A stretch of DNA of 64,000 nt from Vreelandella olivaria (GTDB lineage: Bacteria > Pseudomonadota > Gammaproteobacteria > Pseudomonadales > Halomonadaceae), in NCBI RefSeq assembly GCF_023507745.1, contig NZ_JALPZO010000034.1, positions 41,460 through 105,459 on the forward strand, read 5' to 3'. Each line of letters opens with the position of its first letter. The first letter of the stretch is position 1. Shown one piece after another: positions 47,679 through 57,037 of the stretch. Both the position numbers and the translations under genes were made by a program. Below the pieces are notes generated by a model that was not told the origin of the DNA, ran no database searches, and saw only the letters and a list, made by a program, of their open reading frames with translations.

Positions 47679-50600
47679 ATGAGCCAGCCCTCCCCACTCA
47701 ACCCCCTGAGCTTACCGCTGCACGGCAGCCGCCTGATTGAAGCCAGTGCGGGGACGGGCAAAACCTTCACGATTGCACTGTTATATGTGCGTCTGGTGTT
47801 GGGCGGGCAGCACAACGAAGACGAAACAGCCTTTATACGCCCGCTTACGCCACCGGAAATTCTTGTGGTGACGTTCACCAACGCCGCCACCCAGGAACTA
47901 CGCGAACGGATTCGCCACCGGCTGGTAGAGGCCGCTGCAGTGTTTCGGAAAGCGCCGGGCGCGAAAGGAGCAAGTCACGAAGAGAGTCTTGTTCCAGGGA
48001 TAGAAAAAGTAGCGCCCAAGGATGGGTTCACAGCGCCCTCGCAGTGGCCTGCTTCCGAGCTTGCGGACGACCCGCTCCTGCTCCAACTCCGCGACCAATA
48101 TGATGAGGCCACCTGGCCCGCCTGCGCCCGCCGACTGGAGCTGGCCGCTGAATGGATGGATGAAGCCGCGGTTTCTACCATTCACAGTTGGTGTTACCGC
48201 ATGCTGCGGGAACACGCCTTTGATAGCGGCAGCCTGTTCTCACTAAATCTTGAAAACGACCAGCGCGAACTAGAGCTGGAAGTGGTACGCGATTATTGGC
48301 GTACCTTCTATTACCCGCTGGATGCCAACGCCCTTGGTAACATCATCCGCTACTGGAAATCCCCCGGTGAGTTACACGCCCAGGTTACCCGCCTGTTGCC
48401 AGAAAGTGCGGCGCTGGGAGCATTACGCCCACCGCCCATTGAATCGCTATATACGGCAGAGGCAGAACGCAACGCACTCTTAAGCCAGTTGAAAGCCCCC
48501 TGGGTTAACTGGCTGGACAACCTGGTGCCTGCGCTCGAAGAGGCCGCCCAACGTAAAGCTTTCAAAGGGCAGAGCTTTAATGCCAAAAGCCGCACCAACT
48601 GGCTGGGAGCACTCAGTGAGTGGGCGGAAAGCGATGCGGACCGCCCCACACTCACTGACACCGCCTGGAAACGCCTAACCCCGGCAGGGTTGGCTGAGAT
48701 ATGGAAAGAGGGCCACCCACCCTGCCCAGAGGCCTGGGAAGCGTTAGCAGCGCTACCGGCAGCACTTAATGCCCTACCCGAACCGCGCAACGACTTGTTA
48801 ATTCATGCGGTGCAGTGGTGCAAAGTGCGCCTTGAACGCGAGCAGGAACGACGCGCCGAAATGGGCCCTAACGACTTGCTTACCCATCTGGATCGCGCTC
48901 TGCAAGGCCCCAACAAAGAAGCCCTGGCCGCACAAATTCTGCGCCAGTTTCCGGTAGCGTTGATTGATGAGTTCCAGGATACCGACCCGATTCAATACCG
49001 CATCTTTAACGCAGTATACCAGGTAGCCAAGCCCCGCCGGGATGCCGCCATACTACTCATCGGCGACCCCAAACAGGCCATCTACGCCTTTCGGGGAGCG
49101 GATATTTTTACCTACCTTCAGGCTCGCCAGGACACCGCAGGCCGTCACGTTACGCTAGGCACCAACTTCCGCTCCAGCCGTGCCATGGTCGATGCGGTTA
49201 ACCACTGCTTCCATTATGCCGATCAGCACCCGGCCGGTGCCTTTTTATTTCGCGAGACAAGCGGCGCTAACCCGTTACCCTTCCTCTCGGTGGATGCCAA
49301 AGGCCGCGACGAACAACTGGTACACCAGGGCCAGCCGGTGCCCGCCATGACCCTGTGGCCGCTAGCCTCCGATGAGCCGCTTTCCAAAACCGCTTACCAA
49401 ACCGAAATGGCCGAACGCTGCGCCTCACATATGGTGGAGCTGCTGTCAGCGGGCCAGCAGGGCAAGAGTGGTTTTCAACACAGTGATCACCTTACAGCGC
49501 TAAAACCTTCCGATATGGCGGTACTGGTCAATGGCCTGCAGGAAGCCCGCGCTATTCGTCTGGCACTGGCCAGCCGTGGGGTAAAAAGCGTCTACCTTTC
49601 TGATCATGACAAGGTGTTTAGCTCGCCTATGGCTGGGCAGGTGGAGCGCTGGCTACGCGCTTGTGCCGAGCCGCTGGCCAGCTCCCGACAGGCCGAAGCG
49701 CAGCTGCGTGCAGCCCTGGCAACGCCGGTGCTGGGCTTGAGCCTTGCCGACCTGAGCCACCTGCAGCAGAACGAGCTGGCCTGGGAAGCGCGGGTGGAAC
49801 AGTTCAGCGACTACCACCGGCTATGGAAACGCCAAGGCGTTCTGCCACTGGTAAGGCGCATGATGGTGGATTTCGATATTCCCGCCCGGCTGTTGGCAAC
49901 CTCTGAAGAGGGTGAGCGTTTGCTCACTGACCTGCTACACCTGGGTGAACTGTTGCAGCAGGCCAGCCAGGAACTGGATGGTGAACACGCCCTCATCCGT
50001 TTTTTGGCAAACGCCATTGCCGACCCGGAGAGTCACGGCGACAGCTACAAGCTGCGCCTGGAAAGCGATGCGGATTTGGTTAAGGTAGTCACCATCCATA
50101 AATCCAAAGGGCTGGAGTACCCGCTGGTATTTCTGCCGTTTATCGCCAACCACCGGCCAGTAAAGGCCGAGGATGTGCCACTGCGCTGGCACGATGACAA
50201 CGGTACGCTACAGCTAAACCTAAGCGCTGACAAAGACACCCTGGCAACCGCCGACCGGGAACGCCTGGGAGAAGACCTGCGCAAACTGTACGTGGCGCTC
50301 ACCCGTGCACGCCATGCCACCTGGCTGGGGCTGGCCCCGCTTAAAGGGCTGGAGGCAAGCGCCCTGGGCTATCTGATCAATGGCGGCCACACCATCGCTC
50401 CGGCAGCGCTGACTCACGCCCTGGAAGCCTTGGCGGAAGGTAGCGGCATTCGTATCGACTCCCCCCCAGCCCCTACCGCCCAGCGGCTTGCTCCACCGAC
50501 CGAAACCACCACGTTAGGCCACGCCCGCACCCCGCTGCGCCCCGCGAAGGAGCACTGGTGGATTGCCAGCTACTCAGCACTGCGCCTTTCCGGCACCTTG

Positions 50601-51587
50601 GCGGCACCTGTCGCGCCGCCCCTGGAACCCACCACCGCCCAGGAAGCCACGACGTTCGAGGTGTTGGATGAACCGCAAGACATTTCGCTTACGCCTGATG
50701 ACACGGAAAGTCTTCGAGCGAAGGCCAGTCTAGGCAATCTTTCGCGAGAAGGCGGAGTTTACAAGGGAGTAAATAAGCATTTCGAGCAAAAGATTAACAA
50801 CGAATGGTCGAGCGCAGATACTTTCCATCTGCACAAGTTTCCCCGCGGCCCCGGCCCCGGTACCTTCCTGCACGGGCTGTTGGAGTGGGCAGGCAGAGAG
50901 GGCTTTGAAGCCGTTGTAAAAGAGCACGAAGCGCTTAACGATATGCTCTGGCGACGGGTACAGCTGCGCGGCTGGCAGGCATGGCAGAAACCACTTTCGG
51001 GCTGGTTAAGCGCGCTGCTGACCACGCCCTTGCCCTTGCCACCGCCATTAAAAGGCTCAGTGAGCCAGCAAAGCGTGGCCCTGACCGAATTGAACAGCTA
51101 CCAGGTGGAGCTGGAGTTCTGGTTCGCCGCGAAGCAAGTGAATACCCGAGCGATCGACCGATTAGTTAGCAACTACTTACTGCCAGGAATGGAGCGACCA
51201 GCGCTGGATAGCGATACCCTTAACGGCATGCTGAAAGGTTTTATCGACTTGGCTTTTGAGCATCAGGGGCGCTTCTATGTACTGGATTGGAAATCCAATT
51301 ACCTGGGGGCTGACGATAGCGCCTACACCATCGATGCGCTGCACCAAGCGCTGCTTGCCAAACGCTACGACCTACAGGCTGCCCTTTACCTGCTTGCCAT
51401 GCACCGGCTGCTCAAAGCCCGCCTGCCCAACTACGACCCGCATCAGCATTTAGGCGGCTCCATGACGGTATTTCTGCGCGGCAGCCGCAGCCCAGGGTGC
51501 GGTGTCGTGTGTGAGCCCACCCCGGTTGAGTTGATTGAAGCACTGGACCACCTGTTTGCAGGCACACCCGAAGAGGCCACCTCATGA
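47679..51587 (+). CDS. recB: Exodeoxyribonuclease V beta subunit
   Basis: 1302 residues from the ATG at 47679, preceded by GGAG; the open frame starts 55 codons earlier without similarity. Superfamily 1A helicase with Walker A EASAGTGKT, motif II LIDEFQDTDPIQY and GDPKQAIYAFRGADI, and a C-terminal RecB nuclease with DLAFEHQGRFYVLDWKSNYLG (Asp and Lys of the active site). The stop overlaps the recD start as ATGA. Confidence 0.95.
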   Translation: MSQPSPLNPLSLPLHGSRLIEASAGTGKTFTIALLYVRLVLGGQHNEDETAFIRPLTPPEILVVTFTNAATQELRERIRHRLVEAAAVFRKAPGAKGASHEESLVPGIEKVAPKDGFTAPSQWPASELADDPLLLQLRDQYDEATWPACARRLELAAEWMDEAAVSTIHSWCYRMLREHAFDSGSLFSLNLENDQRELELEVVRDYWRTFYYPLDANALGNIIRYWKSPGELHAQVTRLLPESAALGALRPPPIESLYTAEAERNALLSQLKAPWVNWLDNLVPALEEAAQRKAFKGQSFNAKSRTNWLGALSEWAESDADRPTLTDTAWKRLTPAGLAEIWKEGHPPCPEAWEALAALPAALNALPEPRNDLLIHAVQWCKVRLEREQERRAEMGPNDLLTHLDRALQGPNKEALAAQILRQFPVALIDEFQDTDPIQYRIFNAVYQVAKPRRDAAILLIGDPKQAIYAFRGADIFTYLQARQDTAGRHVTLGTNFRSSRAMVDAVNHCFHYADQHPAGAFLFRETSGANPLPFLSVDAKGRDEQLVHQGQPVPAMTLWPLASDEPLSKTAYQTEMAERCASHMVELLSAGQQGKSGFQHSDHLTALKPSDMAVLVNGLQEARAIRLALASRGVKSVYLSDHDKVFSSPMAGQVERWLRACAEPLASSRQAEAQLRAALATPVLGLSLADLSHLQQNELAWEARVEQFSDYHRLWKRQGVLPLVRRMMVDFDIPARLLATSEEGERLLTDLLHLGELLQQASQELDGEHALIRFLANAIADPESHGDSYKLRLESDADLVKVVTIHKSKGLEYPLVFLPFIANHRPVKAEDVPLRWHDDNGTLQLNLSADKDTLATADRERLGEDLRKLYVALTRARHATWLGLAPLKGLEASALGYLINGGHTIAPAALTHALEALAEGSGIRIDSPPAPTAQRLAPPTETTTLGHARTPLRPAKEHWWIASYSALRLSGTLAAPVAPPLEPTTAQEATTFEVLDEPQDISLTPDDTESLRAKASLGNLSREGGVYKGVNKHFEQKINNEWSSADTFHLHKFPRGPGPGTFLHGLLEWAGREGFEAVVKEHEALNDMLWRRVQLRGWQAWQKPLSGWLSALLTTPLPLPPPLKGSVSQQSVALTELNSYQVELEFWFAAKQVNTRAIDRLVSNYLLPGMERPALDSDTLNGMLKGFIDLAFEHQGRFYVLDWKSNYLGADDSAYTIDALHQALLAKRYDLQAALYLLAMHRLLKARLPNYDPHQHLGGSMTVFLRGSRSPGCGVVCEPTPVELIEALDHLFAGTPEEATS

Positions 51588-53911
51588 GCAACTCACGCAA
51601 AGAGTTTCATACCCCGGACCTCTTTGGTGCCCCCCCGGAGACAGAACAGCCTACGGAGAATCGTGCTCTGAGTCCGCAAGTGAACGCTCACCCTGCGCTT
51701 AGCGATACCGATGCGCTACTGGCACTCTGCGAGCGCTGGGTAGCCAGAGGATGGCTAAAGGACTTGGATCGCGCCCTGGTACGCTTTCTGGCAGTGGAGG
51801 CACCTGATGCCTCGCCCCTACTGCTACTGGCCGCTGCACTGGCCAGCCACCAGTTAGGCCGCGGCCATGTATGCCTCGATTTAAACGCCACCCTGAGCGC
51901 GCCGGATTTCGCGCTTTCACTGCCACCGGAAGGGGATGATCTGACCGACCCGCCCCCGCTGCCCAGTGAGGTGCTGGCGACGCTCACCCTCGCCAAGTGG
52001 CAAACCGCCCTGCACCACCCCGTGCTTACCAGTGAAGGCCCCGGCAATACCCCGCTGGTGGTGGCGAACGCGGCCACTCAGCACGGCGAAGGCAGCCACA
52101 CCACCCGCCTCTATTTACGCCGCTACTGGCAGTATGAACAAACCCTGCACCAGGAGATCGCCAACCGCTTAGCCACCAGCCATGACAGTGAACGCTTACC
52201 CTATGGCGAGTCTGCCGATTCACAACGCCTTCTTAAGCAAGCACTGGATACCCTGTTTACCCCCACAGACACCCTGGACTGGCAAAAAGCCGCTTGCGCC
52301 CTGGCGGCCCGCAGCCGCTTCGGTGTCATCACCGGAGGCCCCGGCACCGGCAAAACCACCACCGTGGTACGCCTGCTTGCGCTGCTGCAAACCCTGCAAC
52401 TGGCCCAAGCGCCCAGCCAGCCGCTGCGCATCCGTCTGGCCGCCCCCACTGGAAAGGCAGCGGCACGGCTGAATGAATCCATCGCCGGGCAGGTAAATAA
52501 TTTACCCATCGCGCAACTAGAAACGCTCTTAAATGAGCAGTTTGAGGAGCGACTCAACGCCGCATCGGCAAGCGCAATAGCGATACCCACCGAAGTCACC
52601 ACGCTTCATCGCCTCTTGGGCGCTCGGGCGGACACCCGACACTTCCGCCACAACGCCGACAACCCACTAGCGCTGGATGTACTGGTGGTGGATGAAGCCT
52701 CAATGGTGGATATCGAAATGATGACCGCCGTGCTAAGTGCTCTGCCCGCCCAGGCACAGTTAATATTGCTGGGGGATAAAGATCAGTTAGCCTCTGTGGA
52801 AGCCGGAGCGGTACTGGGTGACCTATGCCGCCGGGCCGACGCTGCCCACTACACCCAGGAAACCGCCCAGTGGATTGAGCACGCCACCGGCCAGCCGCTA
52901 CCGCCGGAGTACCTCGACCCCCACGGCCAGCCTTTAGACCAAGCCATTACCATGCTGCGGGTGAGCCATCGCTTTAATGCACAGAGCGGCATTGGCCAGC
53001 TTGCCCAGGCCATCAACCAGCCTGGCCATGTGCAAAGCGAACGGGAAAAACAGCAGGCTGTGCACAGCGTGCTGCGCCACGGTTACCCGGATTTACACCA
53101 CCTGGTGTTAGGCAGACATAGCGGGCACGCCGACGAAGATAGCGAACTGGATAAGCTGGTCACTAGCGGCAGTCCTGGTGGTTTTCTGAATAACGGGGAG
53201 GGCCGCACTAACCACAAAGGGGAGCTTATCGCCCCCCCCACTGGCTACCGCCACTACCTACAGGTGCTTAAGCAGCGGCGTCCACAGGGGCTATCGTTTG
53301 AGGAGAATACTAACACCTATCACCACTGGGCCAGCGAAGTGCTTAACGCCTACAGCCACTTTCAGTTACTGTGCGCACTTCGCAAAGGCCCTTGGGGGGT
53401 AGAAGGCTTAAACCTACGCATCGCCAAAACGTTACGCCGCGAAAAGCTATTGCTCGGCAGTGATCACACCTTAGAAAACGGCTGGTTCGAAGGCCGCCCG
53501 GTGATGGTCACTCAAAACGACTACGGCCTGAAACTGATGAATGGCGATATTGGCATTACAATGGCGGTGCCAGATCCGCGCGCGCCCGGTAGAACGTTGT
53601 TAAGAGTCGCCTTTCCTTCTACAAGTGCCGCCAACGACTCAGAAAACCCGATCCACTGGGTACTGCCTTCCCGTCTGCACGCGGTCGAAACCGTATTCGC
53701 CATGACCGTACACAAGTCCCAAGGCTCGGAGTTTCAGCACACCGCCCTACTGCTACCGCAAACGCCCAACCCGATTCTCACCCGCGAGCTGGTCTACACC
53801 GGCATCACCCGCGCCCGGGATTGGCTCACGCTGGTGGAAGTTAAACGCGGGGTGTTGAATGAGGCTGTTACTAGGGAGGTTATGAGGGTGAGTGGGATGG
53901 GGTGTATTTAA
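51584..53911 (+). CDS. recD: Exodeoxyribonuclease V alpha subunit
   Basis: 775 residues. Walker A GGPGTGKTTTVVRLLALL, motif II VVDEASMVDIEMM, GDKDQLASVEAG and the C-terminal MTVHKSQGSEF with YTGITRARDWLTLVE identify the fast 5'-3' helicase of RecBCD. Translation is coupled to recB by a four-base overlap. The ordinary chromosome ends here: accessory genes begin about 50 bases after the stop. Confidence 0.95.
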   Translation: MSNSRKEFHTPDLFGAPPETEQPTENRALSPQVNAHPALSDTDALLALCERWVARGWLKDLDRALVRFLAVEAPDASPLLLLAAALASHQLGRGHVCLDLNATLSAPDFALSLPPEGDDLTDPPPLPSEVLATLTLAKWQTALHHPVLTSEGPGNTPLVVANAATQHGEGSHTTRLYLRRYWQYEQTLHQEIANRLATSHDSERLPYGESADSQRLLKQALDTLFTPTDTLDWQKAACALAARSRFGVITGGPGTGKTTTVVRLLALLQTLQLAQAPSQPLRIRLAAPTGKAAARLNESIAGQVNNLPIAQLETLLNEQFEERLNAASASAIAIPTEVTTLHRLLGARADTRHFRHNADNPLALDVLVVDEASMVDIEMMTAVLSALPAQAQLILLGDKDQLASVEAGAVLGDLCRRADAAHYTQETAQWIEHATGQPLPPEYLDPHGQPLDQAITMLRVSHRFNAQSGIGQLAQAINQPGHVQSEREKQQAVHSVLRHGYPDLHHLVLGRHSGHADEDSELDKLVTSGSPGGFLNNGEGRTNHKGELIAPPTGYRHYLQVLKQRRPQGLSFEENTNTYHHWASEVLNAYSHFQLLCALRKGPWGVEGLNLRIAKTLRREKLLLGSDHTLENGWFEGRPVMVTQNDYGLKLMNGDIGITMAVPDPRAPGRTLLRVAFPSTSAANDSENPIHWVLPSRLHAVETVFAMTVHKSQGSEFQHTALLLPQTPNPILTRELVYTGITRARDWLTLVEVKRGVLNEAVTREVMRVSGMGCI

Positions 53912-53956
53912 TGCAGAGTGCAGCGGCGACCTACGCTGTTTATGCGCGGAGCACAT

Positions 53957-54012
53957 ACATAAGACGTCCAGCCCAGGCGTCAGCCTGGGCGTAATGGAGC
54001 GATTTGTTATGA
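53957..54012 (-). repeat. Degenerate attC-like palindrome after the YbjQ-like gene
   Basis: Read on the minus strand it begins with TCATAAC (inverse core-like) right after the gene's stop and ends with CTTATGT, where GTTATG would be the exact complement. Inside are CTCCA/TGGA and a perfect eight-base stem GCCCAGGC/GCCTGGGC at 53971-53990. The layout is that of an integron attC site, but the key GTT is CTT, so it is decayed or only similar. It is not a terminator: no T run on either strand. Confidence 0.45.
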
Positions 54013-54013
54013 A

Positions 54014-54310
54014 TTACTCATTTACCTGATATGTAATGGGTGTGCCAATGTAAGTAAGGTACAAAAAAGTACCATTGCTAAACTGCTGCGTGCTTGATGT
54101 AGCTTTAATACCAATTATCGCATTTGCATCCGAGGGAGCTACTGCGGCTAGCTGATCAATAGCTTCTTGATACTCATTTTTATTTTTTCCGAAAATATTC
54201 CGTAGAAGGCCCTTATTAGAAACCTCAATTGTCCTCGTCACTTGAACCATCGAATACATCTCTTTAATCTCACAGTTCGATGGCAGAACTTCTGTGCTTA
54301 ATAGCAACAT
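54014..54310 (-). CDS. YbjQ-like (UPF0145 / heavy-metal-binding-like) protein
   Basis: 98 residues. The order LLLSTEVLP...VTRTIEVSNKGLLRNIFG...DANAIIGIKATSS...GTFLYLTYIGTPI fits the pentameric YbjQ-like fold with its conserved DAxxGI and GT elements; weak but consistent. Function of the family is unknown. AAGGAAA lies before the ATG. It sits between two attC-like sites, like a one-gene integron cassette. Confidence 0.65.
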   Translation of the reverse strand: MLLLSTEVLPSNCEIKEMYSMVQVTRTIEVSNKGLLRNIFGKNKNEYQEAIDQLAAVAPSDANAIIGIKATSSTQQFSNGTFLYLTYIGTPITYQVNE

Positions 54311-54348
54311 ATTTTATTTCCTTGCTGATTGTAGATTCTTGGAAAAAT

Positions 54349-54420
54349 CCATAATGCCTTGCTAGCCGAAAAATTGGGAGCGCAGCGAGTAATTTGCCCG
54401 TGAGCAGCAACCTGTTAAGT
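54349..54420 (-). repeat. Probable attC site after the RT-nuclease cassette
   Basis: Read on the minus strand, ACTTAAC (perfect RYYYAAC) overlaps the stop codon of the nuclease gene, TTGCT pairs with AGCAA close to the other end, and the end ATTATGG differs from the core GTTRRRY at its first and last bases. The centre (AAATT/AATTT) pairs weakly. The core ACTTAAC is exactly complementary to the sequence at the 5' boundary of the unit (56841-56847), as expected for one cassette. Confidence 0.55.
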
Positions 54421-55155
54421 TCCGAATTCTTCCACAAAATTATTATCAACAATAAATTTTTGAATTTCAGAAAACAAATCTTGACTATTCAATGCGCTCA
54501 AATTTATACAAAAGCCTTCTACATCTTCTGTAAATGCTATTCCCATTCTCGGGTTAAAAAGCTCAATATGACTTATATTGAATGATTCTCTAGAGTAGTG
54601 ATTCAATACAAGATAAACCAATATTTGCCTTAAATCCGATAAATTAAACCGCCTTTCACCAGACTTTATTTCAACCAATTTACAACCTGAAACAACATCA
54701 CCAAATGATTCATTAATAAAACCGCAACCGTCAAATTTAGGATCTATGACAACACTTAAACCATCGGCAAAATATCTAATATACATTTGCCTAAAAAGCT
54801 GTTTAGCTTGTTCTTTCTCCTCAACAGAAAGAGGCAACGAACACTCAGCCCCATAACTAAATTTTGACAAATAATTCAAATCATTTTTCAACAACAATTC
54901 AAAGCGTTGGCTGTTAAAATACTCATTGCTATTTAGTTGATCTAACGTCTGAATTTTATTGCATAGCTCTCGTAGCATACTAAACGCATGCACATTAACT
55001 AATGCAATATTATTTTTTCGGTCAGCTGTATTAAAAGGTTCATAAACTGGCTCTAGCAGACCACCATTTATCAACCTGACATAGTTTTTTGAATTGGGTA
55101 ATATTTCATTCCAAAATGAAGTAAACTTTCTAGAAAAAGTAGATTCTGAAATCAT
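54415..55155 (-). CDS. Predicted PD-(D/E)XK nuclease, partner of the reverse transcriptase
   Basis: 246 residues, no family recognised outright. Residues 137-181 carry a nuclease-like pattern: Asp142 in DPKFDGCGF, E162-I-K164 in LVEIKSGE, and Gln177 with Tyr181 in DLRQILVYLV, the D / E-x-K / Q-x3-Y order of Cas4/RecB-type enzymes. The N-terminal 130 residues are mostly helical. No membrane segment. Its ATG overlaps the stop of the RT gene (ATGA), so the two are made together. AT-rich like the RT, unlike recBCD next door. Confidence 0.65.
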   Translation of the reverse strand: MISESTFSRKFTSFWNEILPNSKNYVRLINGGLLEPVYEPFNTADRKNNIALVNVHAFSMLRELCNKIQTLDQLNSNEYFNSQRFELLLKNDLNYLSKFSYGAECSLPLSVEEKEQAKQLFRQMYIRYFADGLSVVIDPKFDGCGFINESFGDVVSGCKLVEIKSGERRFNLSDLRQILVYLVLNHYSRESFNISHIELFNPRMGIAFTEDVEGFCINLSALNSQDLFSEIQKFIVDNNFVEEFGT

Positions 55156-56804
55156 AGAGCTTCCTCCAGATTTTTGCTATTTTTTCGAAGCCCTCCCCAC
55201 TCTCTATAAATCTCATCTATAAAGTTAAATTTAGCTTTATTATGAGTTAGCCAATGCTTGCCTTCATCACCTAAAAGATATGAAGAAACAATGAAAAGCC
55301 GCCTTTGCCAAGGGGTCATTGTCGGAAATGTTCTTCTCAGCTCAGATAGCCAATAGTGAGTATCCCACTTAGCCATTGCTTGTGTAACGACTAAAGTAAT
55401 TAAAATACTATCCGTGTTTGAACGATGTATTTCAGTTAAAATCGTTTGCCCTTCAACATTATTTTCCTTAGCAAAAAGCTTAACAACGTATGCAAGGTTT
55501 AGCTCTGTTTTCAGAATAAAAGAATCTGTTTTAATTAGCTCTATAAGCTTATCTCTTACCATTTTTTTGGTTTTCACGTCTAACCGCGACCAATTTGTTG
55601 TAGCAACTTGAATTATTGTGTTAAATATCGGATATAACTCATTAATACTATTGAATATTACGTTAAAAGCATTCGACAAAACTCGATCATCAACAGCAGC
55701 AAATGCTCGAACAAGCTGTTTACTAAAAGGTTGATTAATTTTAGATTTTTGCAACTCGTCACTTAACATGCCAAGTAAATCAAAGTCACTCAATGCTTCC
55801 TTTATTTCTTCATACTGTTCAGCTGCATTTTGTGAATAAGGATCAAACCTAATAGGCAAGCTCATGAACTTAGCTTTCATAGGTGATCCTTCATCTTCAT
55901 CAAGCCCAAACAACTTTGACTGAGTTAATGAAGTAAACTCATCCTTTGATAGGATATTCGTTTTATGCTTCTGAAGAGTTAAACCTTCATTCTCCATAAG
56001 CTTTCGACTAATAAAAGTAAGAACTGAATGTGCATCTTCTTTAGTCTCGCAGAATATTATAAAATCATCAACGTATCTTTTGAACTTTATCCCATTAATA
56101 AGCAGTATATGATCTAGTGAATCTAGAGCCAGCTCTGCAAGCATCCTTGCAGCAGGCCCTCCTACAGGAAGTCCATACGAATTAGTTCCTGAAAAATTCT
56201 GTATAAGCTTTTTTATTTTTGATGAGACATCTTTTTTTGGATCTATTCGATCTAAAGCATTTTCGAGTCTATGGTGATAAATTCTTGTATAAAAATCAGC
56301 TATATCACAAGTTAGAATGTAATTAATTGATTTATCATCTTTTGCTAGCTCCAAGCTGTCATTTTGAAACTTACGCCAACTTATATTCTTATCAAATAAT
56401 GAGCCTGTATTAAAATCAGGAGAATACCTGTACGAGTACACATAATTATCAGCAACTCTTGAAGCTTCGATTTTTTCACTTACCGAAAGCACTAATCCTA
56501 GAAAATAGGCGTTCCAATATGGGTCTATTTGAGTAGCCCATCGGTAGCCATTATAGCCCACCGTTGAACATGTACTTATATTAACTGGCGGACACTCATT
56601 TAATCTATTCTGAAAGTCTTTATGTGTTTCATCTAAGGAAGTTAATAATTTTTCAAAAATATCTGAGAACATTCTGGTTTCGTATGGAAAAGGAAAAATA
56701 TCGGTGTCACCAAACTTTATTATATTTTTGGTAGATAGCGCGAATGCTGACTTTAATTCACCTTCCCTGTAGGCAAAGGTTTCAGTTGTAACTTGTAGTA
56801 CCAT
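55152..56804 (-). CDS. Abi/UG-type reverse transcriptase (putative anti-phage DRT)
   Basis: 550 residues from the ATG at 56804, six bases after AAGGA; an ATG two codons earlier is too close to that site. Palm motifs: CDIADFYTRIYHH (Asp167 and Asp170), SYGLPVGGPAARMLAE at 209-224, and KRYVDDFIIF with the catalytic YVDD at 244-247. GLPVGG followed by RMLAE is the form seen in AbiA/AbiK/UG enzymes and not in retroelements. The last 200 residues are helical and may be the HEAT-like repeat domain of that class. No maturase, endonuclease or intron RNA is nearby. Confidence 0.8.
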   Translation of the reverse strand: MVLQVTTETFAYREGELKSAFALSTKNIIKFGDTDIFPFPYETRMFSDIFEKLLTSLDETHKDFQNRLNECPPVNISTCSTVGYNGYRWATQIDPYWNAYFLGLVLSVSEKIEASRVADNYVYSYRYSPDFNTGSLFDKNISWRKFQNDSLELAKDDKSINYILTCDIADFYTRIYHHRLENALDRIDPKKDVSSKIKKLIQNFSGTNSYGLPVGGPAARMLAELALDSLDHILLINGIKFKRYVDDFIIFCETKEDAHSVLTFISRKLMENEGLTLQKHKTNILSKDEFTSLTQSKLFGLDEDEGSPMKAKFMSLPIRFDPYSQNAAEQYEEIKEALSDFDLLGMLSDELQKSKINQPFSKQLVRAFAAVDDRVLSNAFNVIFNSINELYPIFNTIIQVATTNWSRLDVKTKKMVRDKLIELIKTDSFILKTELNLAYVVKLFAKENNVEGQTILTEIHRSNTDSILITLVVTQAMAKWDTHYWLSELRRTFPTMTPWQRRLFIVSSYLLGDEGKHWLTHNKAKFNFIDEIYREWGGLRKNSKNLEEAL

Positions 56805-56840
56805 GAGCATTCCTTATTGACATTTGAAATTGCAGTAAGA

Positions 56841-56847
56841 ACTTAAC
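56841..56847 (-). other. Integron-type core site at the 5' boundary of the RT cassette
   Basis: On the minus strand GTTAAGT fits GTTRRRY and is the exact complement of ACTTAAC at the other end of the unit. The match extends to ten bases (GAACTTAACA at 56839-56848 against 54413-54422 inverted). Confidence 0.5.
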
Positions 56848-57037
56848 AAGTATTAGGCAGCGTGTTCTAATATTGGATGAACGTGCCAGCACGTTTATCG
56901 AAAAAACACAGCCCACCTTTTTGAATATAACCGACTGACCCGCAACAAAATTAATAAAAACTAGACTGTATTTACCGAATTCGCACACGCGCGGCCTTTT
57001 CCACTTCGACAACACTAGGTAAAGAATTAATCTTCCT
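56848..57037. other. AT-rich noncoding stretch upstream of the RT
   Basis: About 190 bases between the cassette boundary and the DUF427 stop. It contains a perfect palindrome AACGTGC/GCACGTT around CA (56880-56895). I see no attC or attI here and no convincing promoter; a small RNA associated with the RT is possible but unproven. Confidence 0.4.

Noticed and set aside
53971..53990. GC-rich eight-base hairpin after recD as its terminator
   Set aside because: No T run follows on either strand, and it forms the centre of the larger attC-like palindrome after the YbjQ-like gene.
55152..56804. Reverse transcriptase as a retron or group II intron enzyme
   Set aside because: No msr-msd-like repeats, no maturase or HNH domain, and no intron domain V were seen; the GLPVGG...RMLAE form points to Abi/UG enzymes.
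54413..56848. Ten-base inverted repeats around the RT unit as ends of a transposon
   Set aside because: Too short, no transposase inside and no target duplication; the match to integron core sites explains them better, though a ten-base match can arise by chance.
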